From: Zychaea mexicana
Taxonomy: Eukaryota > Mucoromycota > Mucoromycetes > Mucorales > Lichtheimiaceae
DNA: 64,000 bases
NCBI RefSeq assembly: GCF_025766255.1
Contig: NW_026516793.1
Coordinates: 54,239 to 118,238, forward strand
Reading direction: 5' to 3'
The notes beneath the pieces were generated by a model. That model made no database searches, had not been told where the DNA came from, and was given only the letters and a program-made list of their open reading frames with translations. Of the stretch, positions 44,481-54,886 are shown piece after piece (within the stretch, counting starts at the first letter, position 1; each line of letters begins with the position of its first letter). A program made the translations under genes and the position numbers.

Positions 44481-44864
44481 TAAACGTTTAACACACACCC
44501 TTTTTCCCGATGCATCATACTTAATACATAAACACATTGTGCATACCTATTATAACTGGCAAATTGCCCAATGGGAGTTAATCCTTAGCTGTAAATCCTT
44601 AAAAGGTTTTATTAATTAAACTTATATCCTTGTTTAAGCATGTTTAGGAAAAATAAAAAATTATATTATGATTTTTTTATTTTTGAAATGTTTAAGATGT
44701 TACTTTTTTATTTTTTTTAATCCTTGAAAGGTTTAGGTTTTATATAAACCTTTTCAAACCTTTTAAAGAGTTATATCCTTTTATAGTTAATTTAACACAG
44801 GCTAGGAGGTATGACAACACCCAGTTCAATAAAAAATCAATGAAGTTAGATTTTTTTTTAGAAC

Positions 44865-44960
44865 GCTTGACAGTATTAAGAATAATAGATAAATTAGTGG
44901 CTTGACAGTATTAAGAATAATAGATAAATTAGTGGCTTGACACTAATCTATTATTATGAT
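44865..44960. repeat. 35-bp direct repeat plus inverted third copy
   Basis: Two identical 35-bp units (44865-44899, 44900-44934) starting GCTTGACAGTATTAAG, then GCTTGACACTAATCTATTAT, whose CACTAATCTATTATTA is the inverse of the unit's 3' half, giving a hairpin. Confidence 0.85.
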
Positions 44961-45119
44961 TTAATACTCAATGTGAAAAATACGTTATCAAGACATGTAG
45001 ACCTCCTTTCATCAGAATGTGGGTTCTGCATTACCTTATTGGTTACAAAAACATAATTATTTTTAATAAAAATAATTGTTTTTTTATATATAAATTGAAT
45101 TTTATGATATAAATAAAAA

Positions 45120-46640
45120 ATGGAGCAAATAGATTATACACCATTAATTACAATAGAAGTAAATACTATTATTGCTAATTATTGGACATTTCTTGAATGG
45201 AATTGGCCTATTATACATAATAAATTTAAACATAGAACACAAATTAAACATATTAAATTTATTGAAAAAATTAAAAATATATTATTACAAAAATTAGGTT
45301 ATACTACTATCTTTTCCTTCTTAGTTGTATTATATATAAGTAAAGAGTATCCAGCTCCTTATTTTGAGGTAGAGAAAGGTTTATTTTTATTATATCATTT
45401 GGTTTCAGGTATTTCTAGAGATGAAATTGAAAAATATTTACCTCAAAGCACATTTCATACATTTTATAAAAAATTTTGGATAAATGAAGAGAATTATAAA
45501 AGAATTAATAAAATAGTAAATGATTCATTGATGTATATGTTTTCGAATATAAAGTTACATATTTTATCTACTAGAAAATATAATCCAGATTTGTTTAAAC
45601 ATGTAACACTTATTTTAGATGGTCATGATTCACGAATTAATTATACAGATACAGATTCAGATAGGTCATGCTTATATTCATATAAATTTAAAAAAAATGG
45701 TTTACGTACACAATTTGCAGCTGATGTTAATGATATGATAATTTTTATATCAAAAAGTGAATTTTGTATAGATAGTTCTGATGGTAGCATGTTTTTAAAT
45801 ATGAAACTTTATAATAAAATGAGTCAAAATGATACTTTAGCAGTTGATGGTGGGTATACCTTATTTATAACACAATTTACTGAAATTGCTACAGAAAAAG
45901 GATATAATTGTAACAATGATAACTTTGTTTATCCAATACGTAAAAATATAAGTGAAAATCTAACTATTACTGAAGAACATTTTAATAATACATTTGGAAG
46001 CTTTAGAAGTAAAATTGAAAATCAGTTTTCTAAAATTGGTAATAAATTTTATCGATTTAATAATAATAAATCAATTGTAAAACTAGATGATATTAAATTT
46101 TATAACCTCCAATTTCGTGTAGCTTGTTTACTAAAGAATATTACAAAATTTGTTGAATTATTTAATATACCTGTTTTACCTCACTATAAATTATAGCATA
46201 GTCATGATTTTGATTTTCCTATTGAAAAAAAATTAATTGATATAGTTGTTAGTAATAATAAACAAAATAAAGATAAACTTGATAGAATGGTACAACTACA
46301 AAATGATTTATTAAATATGACAATATCAAATAATACAATGGTTATAGATAATGATAGTGAATCAGATGAATTAGAAAATAGTGAAAATGATAATGATATT
46401 CCTAATTTTAATGAGCGTACTAGAAAAAGAAGAAGAAATATAAAAGGTAAACAGCGTGCAACTGCATCATATGAGATAGAAAGTATTGTTTGATATAAAA
46501 AGGGAAATAACATATATTTATTTCATGTAAAATGGGTTGGATATAGTGATAATGATAATAGCTGGTTATCTATTGATATGTTTAATCAAAAAGAATTATT
46601 AAAAGCATATATTGAGAAACATAGTCTAGGTATATTATAA
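45120..46640 (+). pseudogene. DDE transposase + chromodomain, copy C (two stops)
   Basis: One frame of 507 codons. MEQIDYTPLITIEVNTI; LILDGHDSRINYTD (Asp), DSSDGSMFLNMKLYNK, LAVDGGYTLFITQF (Asp), FVYPIRKN, FGSFRSKIENQF (Glu); all three DDE residues are present. TAG at 46194-46196 lies in HYKL-stop-HSHDFDF, where copy A and B2 have Trp (TGG to TAG), and TGA at 46491-46493 at the start of the chromodomain, which continues YLFHVKWVGYSDNDNSWLS to TAA 46638. The linker ends in TRKRRRNIKGKQR, a likely nuclear signal. Without the two stops it would be full length. Confidence 0.9.
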
Positions 46641-46722
46641 AAAACATTATATAATATTATATAAAACATTTATGGAAGAATATTATTAAAGCATAGAAAA
46701 AAAGGATTACCTATACTTATTT

Positions 46723-47157
46723 TTATAGGTTTTCTTTTTTTTTGATTTTTTTTTCAATTTTTATAGGTAGCTTTTTAATTTCTATATCTTTACTATTATT
46801 TAATACTGTCTGTTTTTTAGGAATATGTAATTTACTATATTTGCAACAAAGAAAATCTTTTTTAGTACCTTCAGGTATATTAGTTTTAATCTTACGGGAA
46901 CAGAATCTACCCTTATATTTTCCTTTTCTGAACTTATATGTACAGAAATCATTATTCATACTAAGGTATAGAAAATAATCTGACGAAAATGTTTCTTTTA
47001 TTTTTTTATCTATTTTTTTTTGAATTTTTTTTATTAATTTTTTTTCGTTTTCTAAGAAATGATCAAAATCAGATTCTATAAAAATATTTATTTCTTCACA
47101 TAAATTTTTTTGAATTTGAATATGGTTAAGTGGGAGATAATCATTAAGTGCAACCAT
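46723..47157 (-). CDS. ORF2 of the chromodomain transposon: Cys/His-rich small basic protein
   Basis: 144 residues from ATG 47157, convergent with the transposase. N-terminal helical, Lys-rich; then FCTYKFRKGKYKGRFC (Cys-x13-Cys with the GxxxG loop), then LCCKYSKLH, together resembling a Cys2-Cys/His zinc-binding module; C-terminal run of Lys. Conserved start MVALN(D/E)YLP(L/I)NHI in copy A. Family not recognised. Position suggests an accessory protein for transposition, for example DNA binding, as Myb-like ORF2 serves in Harbinger elements (inference). Confidence 0.75.
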   Translation of the reverse strand: MVALNDYLPLNHIQIQKNLCEEINIFIESDFDHFLENEKKLIKKIQKKIDKKIKETFSSDYFLYLSMNNDFCTYKFRKGKYKGRFCSRKIKTNIPEGTKKDFLCCKYSKLHIPKKQTVLNNSKDIEIKKLPIKIEKKIKKKENL

Positions 47158-47161
47158 TATT

Positions 47162-47277
47162 AAACCTTTGGATGACTTTATTTTTATTTAAAAATAAAAT
47201 TCAATTTTATAAATTATTTAAATCTTTGGATGATTTTGTTTTTATTTAAAAATAAAATTCAATTTTATAATTAATTT
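47162..47277. repeat. 58-bp tandem duplication at the ORF2 end of copy C
   Basis: 47162-47219 and 47220-47277 are near-identical (AAACCTTTGGATGACTT / AAATCTTTGGATGATTT, then shared A/T sequence). Confidence 0.85.
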
Positions 47278-47439
47278 AAATTTTTGTTACCAACAAAAAA
47301 TTTATTACCAATAGTTTTTATACAAAAACAGTTGGTAATGTATATGCGCTAATACTACCGGTAAACATCAAATACATAGATTGTAGATAGTCTTTAGAAG
47401 CGCAAATCTTGGTCAGGGTAAGCTTATTTCTTTCTCTTC

Positions 47440-47990
47440 TATTTATTGAACAGCCTCAAGAAAACCCCTTCCGTGGTATGTTACTCCAACGTCATTCTTC
47501 CCTCAACCTAAGCACCACTACTGCCACTGCCACTTCTTTGCCCACATTAATGACCTCATCAACACCTATACCTGCTGGTACAGTTACTAATCCGTTTCTG
47601 ATTAACGACGACGACGATGAAGAGCAGCAAGCAACCAGTAATTGTACTTCCTTGTCACCGCCACCATCTATTTCACCACCCTACCATGTCATCATTGATA
47701 ACGAAGCAGTGCAAATCTATATGGAAAACCACATGCATTTGCTTCAACGGCAACCATGAGTATGAGACAGCCATCCACGGACTACGCGCACAGATCCGTC
47801 TACGGGAAGAGAATCTGCTACAGTTAGACGAAGGATACAGGGAAAGTCTTCAGCCACTTTAGTTGGCACACTATGAAGCTTAACAACATGATATTGATCG
47901 ATATCTAGACAATACTTTGATAGAACGCACTCAACGCGTACAATACAGCAACTGCAGTGGTCCAGCAAATGAAGATGTGCGACATGTTTA
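47440..47990 (+). pseudogene. Unrecognised Ser/Thr-rich then coiled-coil protein, broken
   Basis: From a likely acceptor (TTGAACAG at ~47451) reads PQENPFRGMLLQRHSS, a Thr/Pro-rich stretch, an acidic run NDDDDEEQQ, then a heptad-like helix YMENHMHLLQRQ, frameshift near 47757, YETAIHGLRAQIRLREENLLQLDEGY, TAG ~47860, LAHYEA, TAA ~47881, QHDIDRYLDNTLIERTQRV, and TAG ~47988. Both internal stops stand where Gln would fit. It resembles N-terminal gag regions of gypsy elements in composition, but I cannot assign it. Confidence 0.45.
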
Positions 47991-48226
47991 GCTTTCTTCC
48001 CTGTTTTCCTTTCTCTCGCTCTCATATATATACCCCTTCTTTCTTCTCTTTATCTGTTCCTTCTTTTTTTCTTTTGATCAATTCTGTCTTAAATTATATT
48101 ATTTTCCTTGTTTTATATACACATGTCTTTTAGAATTGCTTTTGTTTTTCGCATTGGTTGTCACATAGTATATTAGATTGAGCGATCTATTGGTAAGTGC
48201 TTTATGCCTTGTGTAATTTGCACTGG

Positions 48227-48394
48227 GCTTGCAGGGGAATATCAAGGGGTAGAAAAAAGCTTGATATTATCTTGATATAGAGCTTTATTATAAAATATCA
48301 AGATGTTTTCAAACACCTTGATATTTAGCTTTTCGAGTAAATATCAAGGTTTTTTTACACCTTGATATTTTTATGTGCATATAGTCCCCCAAGC
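48227..48394. repeat. MITE-like block of nested ATATCAAGG hairpins
   Basis: Bounded by GCTTGCAGGGGAATAT and ATATAGTCCCCCAAGC (imperfect inverted ends). Inside, AAATATCAAGG and CCTTGATATTT alternate to make at least two hairpins. Confidence 0.75.
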
Positions 48395-49281
48395 TTATGA
48401 TTTGATTACATCATGCATGTAGATGTCTATAACGGTCTTACTATACATTGCATATGGACCAGGTGCCTTCTGTAGTAGGTTCGTAAAAAAAGGATTACGC
48501 ATTGCATATTTTCGTTCTTTATATTACACATATAGTAAATGGACAAAGCATACTATTGGTTTTTATATTTATGGTCTAATATATATATTATTATGGGTGT
48601 TCACAACCGTTTTTATTATCATATTTATATAAAAAATTGAGTATAAGATTAAGCTTTATAGAACATTAAAGAACGTCATCAAATGTAAGTCTATGTTATG
48701 TGATAATTTTAAAAGGAAGGCTGTAGTTGAACAGAGCTAGTACAAAGGACAGCGATCCTACTATAGAAAGATGCATGTTGAGTCAATTTATAAGTAAAAA
48801 CAAAAACAGTACAGAAGGATATGTTCATAGACGATTTTGAAGATGACATACCTAAAAGATACATTGAAGATTGTTAGTAAAGAATCTAGAATGCATTATT
48901 TACAGGATGAAGGAGTTAAGACTAGCCGCGAAAGGAGAAGTTTGATATATATAAGTAGTGTGGAGATAACAAAGCTTGTTATATGTCATAAGAAAAAAGC
49001 ACTAACAAAGATATACATACCTATGTAGGAACACTGTTTATGAGGCATTTGTAGGCAAATGTTTAGAATTATTACCATCATTCTAGGGTTATGACTACAG
49101 TCATAATGACCAGCTAACCACGTCATCGAAAATCAAAGATTTTCTCTGACCACCCCTAATTATATTGATCATTATTTATCATTTAGAAATAAAACTTAAC
49201 AACTAAATATATAAAATCAATCAAAAATAAAAAAATTAATAAAGTATTGAACAGCCTGCTTCTAGAAATCAATTTATACAT
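48395..49281. other. No gene supported
   Basis: Small frames only (+ 48423-48632, + 48837-49028), without motifs. A near-perfect palindrome TTATGACTACAGTCATAA lies at about 49087-49104. Confidence 0.5.
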
Positions 49282-49652
49282 TTAGTCTATTTCTAAAAAC
49301 TGTTTAACTATTTCATTATAATTATTTTTTCCACAATAATTAATCCATTTAACTAAATCTTTAACTTCTTTTATATAAACATAACCTTTTGTTGATACCT
49401 ATCCTGATAATTCTTCTCTTAATCATTCTTCTTCTTTTTTATTACTTTTTAATGTCATATTAATATGAGGACTATTTGTTTTTATAGTTTCATCATAATA
49501 TGGTCCATTATATAATATATCATTAATTTTTAACTTTTTAGACCATTTTAAAATTTTTTTCTTATATATTCCATATCTTTTCCCAAACAATCTCTTTTTT
49601 TCGAATCAATAGATAAAACAACAGCATAATACTTTTCATTTTCTTTTTGCAT
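49282..49652 (-). pseudogene. AT-rich small protein remnant, likely transposon ORF2 of another family
   Basis: MQKENEKYYAVVLSIDSKKR from ATG 49652, one frameshift near 49560, then ILKWSKKLKINDILYNGPYY, HINMTLKSNKKEEE, two stops (TGA, TAG) and YVYIKEVKDLVKWINYCGK to TAA 49282. Composition like the chromodomain transposons nearby. Family unknown. Confidence 0.5.
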
Positions 49653-49820
49653 CTTATTTTTTATATTAAATTAAAATTCAATTTTAATAATTATGTAAAA
49701 AAAGTATCAGAATTTTCAAAAAAATTTTCTCTACAAAACAAAGGACCTAAAATTCCTTTAGTGTAGAATAGAATGTATCAAATTTTGTTCCAAAACTCTC
49801 TACAAGAACACTGTTTATAA

Positions 49821-50456
49821 GAGCATCTCTAACGGTCGTTCTAAATTCTATTTTAGGATTCCGAAATAGAAAATTTCGAGTTCCAACGGTCGTCCTATTT
49901 CCATTCTATTTTAGAAAAGGGTCAAATTTTTTAGAATAGGCGTCCCAAAATTAGGGCAAGTTTTCTAAAATAAAATCGCGTTGTTGTACGCAGTAAAATA
50001 AAGCTCTCTCTTCTTTATAAATCACTTCCTTTTCTAACAACAATGTCTTCCAGTTCTTCTGCCCCGATCCCCATCACTAATGTCGAATCTCGTGTCGAAT
50101 CGACCACCGTTCCCGAAGTTGTCGCAGAATTGTCGACAGCAGCAGCAGCAAAAGCTGGCAATCGCGGTCCGAGCTGGAGCAATGAAGAGGATGTGTGGTT
50201 GTGTCAATCCTGGCTTACCACCTCCACTCGTTCGTCAAAGGGCACCGATGTTCCCCTCCAAATATTGTGGGAGACTATCTACAAAGATTTTCTTCAAAGA
50301 GGGGGAGATAAGGATGTACGAACTGGCCAGGGAGCCCTCTCGGGCCACTGGGGTACCATCCAAAGAGAGGTTTCTAGATACTGTGGTTGTCTTGCAAAAG
50401 CTCTTGCACGAAATAAAAGCGGAAACAACGAAGAAAATGAGGTTAGGGGATGCTAG
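49821..50456 (+). mobile_element. PIF/Harbinger-type element, 5' end and Myb/SANT gene
   Basis: After a TAA the sequence GAGCATCTCTAACGGTCG begins, resembling Harbinger/Tourist-type ends. It is followed by a leader and the Myb/SANT gene at 50043. No matching right end or DDE gene is seen, so this is a truncated or gene-only remnant. Confidence 0.5.
50043..50456 (+). CDS. Myb/SANT-like DNA-binding protein of Harbinger type
   Basis: 137 residues from ATG 50043 to TAG 50456. Ser/Thr-rich N-terminus, then RGPSWSNEEDVWLCQSWL, a Myb/SANT-like first helix with spaced Trp, LQILWETIYKDF (second helix), and LSGHWGTIQREVSRYCGCLAKAL (third), the pattern of the Harbinger accessory Myb-like protein. The frame may be cut by a donor at GAG-GTTAGG (~50444), so the true C-terminus could be in a lost exon. 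In Harbinger elements this protein brings the transposase to the nucleus and to the ends. Confidence 0.7.
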   Translation: MSSSSSAPIPITNVESRVESTTVPEVVAELSTAAAAKAGNRGPSWSNEEDVWLCQSWLTTSTRSSKGTDVPLQILWETIYKDFLQRGGDKDVRTGQGALSGHWGTIQREVSRYCGCLAKALARNKSGNNEENEVRGC

Positions 50457-50680
50457 TTTTTATAAACGATACGATACCAGTGTTACGGTGAATTTGGGGT
50501 ATTCCAGGTAGTTGCGTAACGGTTTATGTGTATGTTTTGTAGTGAGCACCAGTAATAATATCGTTTATTACAGACGGGTTGTGAAGTGATATGAGTGTAA
50601 AGTAAGGTAAAAATGTGTATGGGTTATGTCCAAGGTTGTAAATAGTAGTGAGCTGATGTCTTGATTAAGCTCAGTGAGTA

Positions 50681-50795
50681 GAAATAAGGATCAGGAATGT
50701 TACGTCTGTCCTAAATGAATGAGAGATAAGGATCAGGAATGCTACGTCTGTCCAAGTAAGTGAGAAATAAGAGTAGGAATGTTACGTCTGGTCTT
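50681..50795. repeat. ~41-bp tandem repeat, three copies
   Basis: GAAATAAGGATCAGGAATG...ACGTCTGTCC starting at 50681, 50723 and 50763. Confidence 0.85.
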
Positions 50796-51376
50796 AATAG
50801 AAGAGTTTATTTAGCTTCAGTTATGAGCAATAAACAATATGTAAGATAAAACAAGCCGTGTTTAGGTCTTGAGTGATTGAAAACAACACTTGAAAAGTTA
50901 AGTCAAAAGTGGGAGGTAGAAATTCAATGTCTTTATTCAAATAAAATGAGGGGGTATTTATATCTTTCAAAATAATTCAATACATCTATAATAATTAAAC
51001 ATCAAAGATGATGCTCGAAGGTTGTGGAAAGTACTCGCATCCAATGGTTACGGATGTGGAATCAATTGGAAAGTCTAGGAATAATGCTATTATTAGCTAT
51101 TCCTTGGTAATTTGGAAGGTGCCAGAAGTTTGTAGAGTTGTTGCTGCGTAGTTATTGGATCGCTGTGTCCTTGGCTTTATGGAAAGTGCCAGAATGTTGT
51201 AGTAATTGCGAGGCTGCTGTAGTAGAGCTCTTGTTGTTGTGTGATGTGATGTGCTTGATGTTTGTTATGCAGCTCTTTCTTGTATTCAGATTTTATTGGA
51301 GGGATAGTTCTCGGGGTATCACACCTCCTCGGGCCCGGAAAAAGATGGTCCCACATCGTTTGAATTGTTGTATAAT

Positions 51377-51695
51377 GGGTCGTAAAGTCGCTCTGTATAT
51401 GCGTCGGCGGCTCCATCCGTTCGTTTTTGTTGTAATTCTTTTGTGATGTTGTTTGGATCGTAAAGTCACGCTGTAAATGTGTCGGTGCTCCATCCGCTTG
51501 ATGTGATTGATGTGATATTGTTGTTTGGATCGTAAAGTCGCTCTGTATGTTTCGGTGCTCCATCCGTTCGATCGGTTTGATAAGTTGTATGTGGTTCGTA
51601 GAGTCGCTCTGTGTATGTGTCAGCGCTCCTTTGTATTGTTGTTGAATCAGGTGCGAATCGTGGAGTCACTCTGTATGAGTTGGCGCTCCATCCTT
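51377..51695. repeat. Five spaced ~36-bp repeats
   Basis: GGATCGTAAAGTCGCTCTGT...GGTGCTCCATCC recurs with anchors at 51381, 51459, 51531, 51597 and 51659; spacing 78, 72, 66 and 62 bp. The intervening sequence varies. Confidence 0.85.
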
Positions 51696-51875
51696 TTGTT
51701 TGTGTGTTTATGTGTGATAATGGATTTTGATGTGTATCTTTGTGTATATCGTGTGTGTTTATTTGTTTATGTTCCCTCTTTTTTGATTGTATTGTGATTT
51801 ATGATCGATTTATATTTCTGTACCTATTGCAGTTTATTAAAATAAAAGGTTTGATATGTATAAACAGGTATTTAT

Positions 51876-51877
<2 letters not shown>

Positions 51878-51910
<33 letters not shown>
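51878..51910. repeat. TG microsatellite
   Basis: About 16 TG units. A poly-T tract of about 22 follows at 51980-52001. Confidence 0.95.
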
Positions 51911-51915
<5 letters not shown>

Positions 51916-52142
51916 GGTTTGTAGTACAGTTGGGAGATTGCCGTTCAGGCTTACAAAAGTTTGGGTTTATATGATAGTTTTTTTTTTTTTTTTTTTTTTT
52001 TGTTTGTATGTTATATGTTTTTTTTTCTTTTCTACTACATTTTCTTTAATATATATATAATGTGTGTATAATGATAATAAGAAGGTACAATTTGTAAGTG
52101 AGAACCATTAGGTCTCCAAAAACGCGAATCGTCGTATCCTCG

Positions 52143-52709
52143 TCAGTTGTGTCCTAGGAAGACGTTTCGGCACTCTTCACAGTATAGGTTCACAGGCACC
52201 CAAGGGAAGGTGTCTCTAATAACGATAGCAAGAGCTAATTGTCTTTGCTGGTTTTCATTTCGTTGCGGGTGCGGGCGCACTGGTACTTGTTGGATAAATC
52301 TGGCTGTATTACCCGCCAACTGGGTGAGCTGCTGTTGTATATGTCTACGCAAGCTTAGCAATGTAGAAGTGCTTGCATAGGCTGTTGCTATTGTTGTGAA
52401 CGCCTCTATGTCCACATCGATGATGGCGTCCAAGGTATCCAACGCTACGTCTTGTTGGTTTCGTTGGTCTTGTGGTGACGGCGATGGTGATGTATGCGTG
52501 GTTGATTGTTCATCGATATCCATGGCATCGTCTTCGTAGCTAGCGACGCTTGGTTCCGAGGCCCAACCGCCTTCGTTTCTGCTTGGAATATGCGTGGGGG
52601 TTGGTCCCTATCCATCCAAGTTATTGCCCGTCATCGTTTCTTGAGCCCATGGGGCTACGATGGTAATGTTGGTGTTGTTTTGGGTGTTGTTGTTGTTGTT
52701 GTTGTTCAT
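52143..52709 (-). pseudogene. Unrecognised Asn/Gln-rich protein, possibly gag N-terminus
   Basis: MNNNNNNNTQNNTNIT at 52709, an in-frame TAG near 52611 (DG-stop-GPTPTH), then DDAMDIDEQSTTHTSPSPSP, a long helix (LLSLRRHIQQQLTQLAG) and a C-terminal CEECRNVFLGHN with a CX2C pair, ending TGA/TAG at 52143. Located just beyond the 3' end of Gypsy-3. Composition fits a gypsy gag or a low-complexity host protein; not assignable. Confidence 0.45.
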
Positions 52710-52883
52710 TGTAGTAGTTCAACTGTATGATAGAGTTGATTGTTTAGGATATTTTTCTTCTTTATATATATATATTTTTTTTCTTTTACAGTCTTTTCTC
52801 TATGTATTTTATAATGTGTTCTTTTCGAAGTGTATATCTTTTTTTTTTTTGCGTTTGCACGTTTATATTTCAGAGTTATTGGT

Positions 52884-54844
52884 TTATGAACGTCCTCTGG
52901 TAGGTCGATAGCTACTATCTCTTTTCTTCTTTTTCTTTGTTTTTCTTCGATTTCCTGCATTTTTAGTCCTTCTCGATTTTCCTTGCTGCGGCATCGTCTG
53001 TGTTGTTCCGTCTTGGTCTGATTCTGATACATTTTCTTGTGGTGGTACTGCATCGACCTCGTCGGTAATGAGGTGCAGCGATGCCTGAGATATTGGGGCT
53101 TGGTACTCGGTATCAGGTAAGGTATAAGAGCGCAATCGGTTTCCATGGTAGGGGTTCGGTAGGAATCTTCCTTGCATCGTTTTTAATCGATAGGTACCGC
53201 GTTTGTTGACCTTGTGAATCAAGAATGGTCCTTCCCATAGATCTTCTAGGCGTCCTGCCCAATTTGCTTCCAAGTAATTTTGGTATACTTGAACAGTATC
53301 TCCAATTTGGAAAGGACGTTTCAGTTCCTTGCCTTGCTGCAGTAATTTCTTTTCGATTCTCCGTTTCTGTGCCGCTTGTGCACTTTTGATTGTATCAATC
53401 GCTTCTTCTCTTATTGTATTGAGTCTTGTGATATGTTCCTCAAAAAGTCGAGTATGATCGTATCTCCGTCGCGCTCATCATCCTCTTCCAGGAGATCTGC
53501 AATGTTTGTTTGTGGTTGCACGTGTCGGTCGAAAGGTGTATGTGGTTCTCGTCCGTAGATCAAGTAAAATGGAGATCTCTTCGTCGTTTCTTGTCGAATG
53601 CTGCGGTATGCGAATAGTAGTGCAGGTAGGTACATTGGCCAGTTCTTCTTTTCTTCTTTATTGAGTCTTTTCAACATGACTCCGACCGTTCGATTGAATT
53701 GTTCGACTAGTCCGTTCGCTTATGGATGATATGGTGATGTGAGTCGATGTTCGATGCCGTATTGCTTGCAGACGGCATTTACAAGGTTGTTTTGGATAGG
53801 TAAGCCATTGTCTGAGCACAAAACACGTGGGCAGCCATGTATAGTAATGACACATTCGTAAACAAACAGAGAAACTTCTGCTGCATTTGCCACTTGTAAG
53901 GCACGTGCTTCGACATATTTGCTGAAAGAACAAATAGCTACAATGATATAGCGATGTAGGCTCTGGGCTGTTGGTAGATGTTTGATATCGATATGCACGT
54001 TCTCAAACAGAATGTTCGAAACAGGAATCGGGTATAGTGTTCTTGGTTGTTGGGTTTCTTGTGTTGGTGACACCGGTCGCATTGTGCGATGAATTGTTTC
54101 ACGTCTTGCGCCATTCCTCGCCAGTAGTATTTTGTTTTTAGCTTGAATAGTGTATTTTGGAATGCAAAATGTCCCCCAAGAGAATGTTTGTGTACCATCC
54201 AGATTGCATCTTTGATCTCGCTCCTCTGTAGGATCATTTTTGGGGTGGATCCTTTGCGGTAGAGTTTTCCATTTATAACGATATAGTGTTCGTTTTGAGT
54301 GCGAATTGTTTTCCGTAGTTCCTTGCTACTAGTTGGTGGGTATTCGAGTGTTTCAAGATAATACTTGAGTCCGTTGTATATGTTGTTATCCATTGTGATT
54401 TTGGTTGTGACACAGTAGATGTAATTGTATGTCGTCGAGTAATTTGAGAATGTTTCAAAATAAGCTTTGTGCGGGGTGATGGTGTAATAGTGTTGTGATC
54501 GACGTTGGTATGTTGCTATCAGTGTTGTTTCGTGATGTGTTGATAATCAGTTTGTGATCGGCGTCCGGTTGGCTTTGTGGTACGTTGGTTGATTGTGTTC
54601 AGTGTTTCAAGTGTTATGCAGTTGTTGTGGTCTGGAATCTTTAGATTTGTTCGCGGCGTTTGGAATGTCCTATGTTGGTGACTTCGGTTATTTTTGGTGT
54701 ATTCTCGTCTCGCTGTATTGGTTCGTCAGTCGTCGTCTTTTCTTCTTGTTTTTTCTCCAGTTCAACGTCTTCGAAATTTCCGCATTTGAATCGTAGGCAA
54801 CGGTCGAATTTGCTGTTCGTGGTTTCTCCAAATCCTGGTAGTCA
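52884..54844 (-). pseudogene. Gypsy-3 integrase
   Basis: The RNase H tail (NRNVDFLS, then TGA at 54844-54842 where the family has Arg: DFLSRL) leads to an acidic spacer. Integrase begins around 54393: MVHKHSLGGHFAFQNT and CDRCHQHKK form the H2C2 zinc site; the core has NVHIDIKHLP (Asp), VLCSDNGLPIQ (Asp) and GLVEQFNRTV (Glu). TAA at 53720-53722 falls in SPYHP-stop-ANGLVEQ, where Gln is near-invariant. C-terminal SH3-like GPFLIHKVNKRGTYRL, then a basic tail KSRRTKNAGNRRKTKKKKK ending at 52884. Frameshifts near 53935 and 53410. Confidence 0.88.
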
Positions 54845-54886
54845 GCTGAGGAAGTCAACGTTTCGGTTTTGGTGGGCGCTCTTGTA

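Larger units (their letters stand above)
43785..45018. other. Intergenic, with degenerate and exact repeats
   Basis: No gene. Contains the TGAATATYAG repeat tract (44150-44480), AT-rich imperfect palindromic sequence at 44580-44790 (AATCCTTNAAAGG / CCTTTNAAAGG arms), and the 35-bp duplication with hairpin at 44865-44960. Confidence 0.6.
45019..47350 (+). mobile_element. Chromodomain DDE transposon, copy C, with ORF2
   Basis: 2332 bp, starts GTGGGTTCTGCATTACC, ends GGTAATGTATATGCGCT, flanked by AAT (45016-45018 and 47351-47353). Same ends as copy A in the LINE, which has a CTG duplication: both give a 3-bp duplication of unrelated sequence. Convergent transposase (+) and ORF2 (-), about 80 bp apart at their 3' ends. 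Confidence 0.9.

Noticed and set aside
39563..45018. Mitochondrial insertion, because of the AT content and nearby GC cluster.
   Set aside because: No organellar gene is present; the coding content is DDE/chromodomain transposase with the same ends and duplications as the copy in the nuclear LINE.
51377..51695. CRISPR-like array (repeats with variable spacers).
   Set aside because: Repeats are imperfect, spacing is 62-78 bp and uneven, the genome is eukaryotic, and no cas gene is present.
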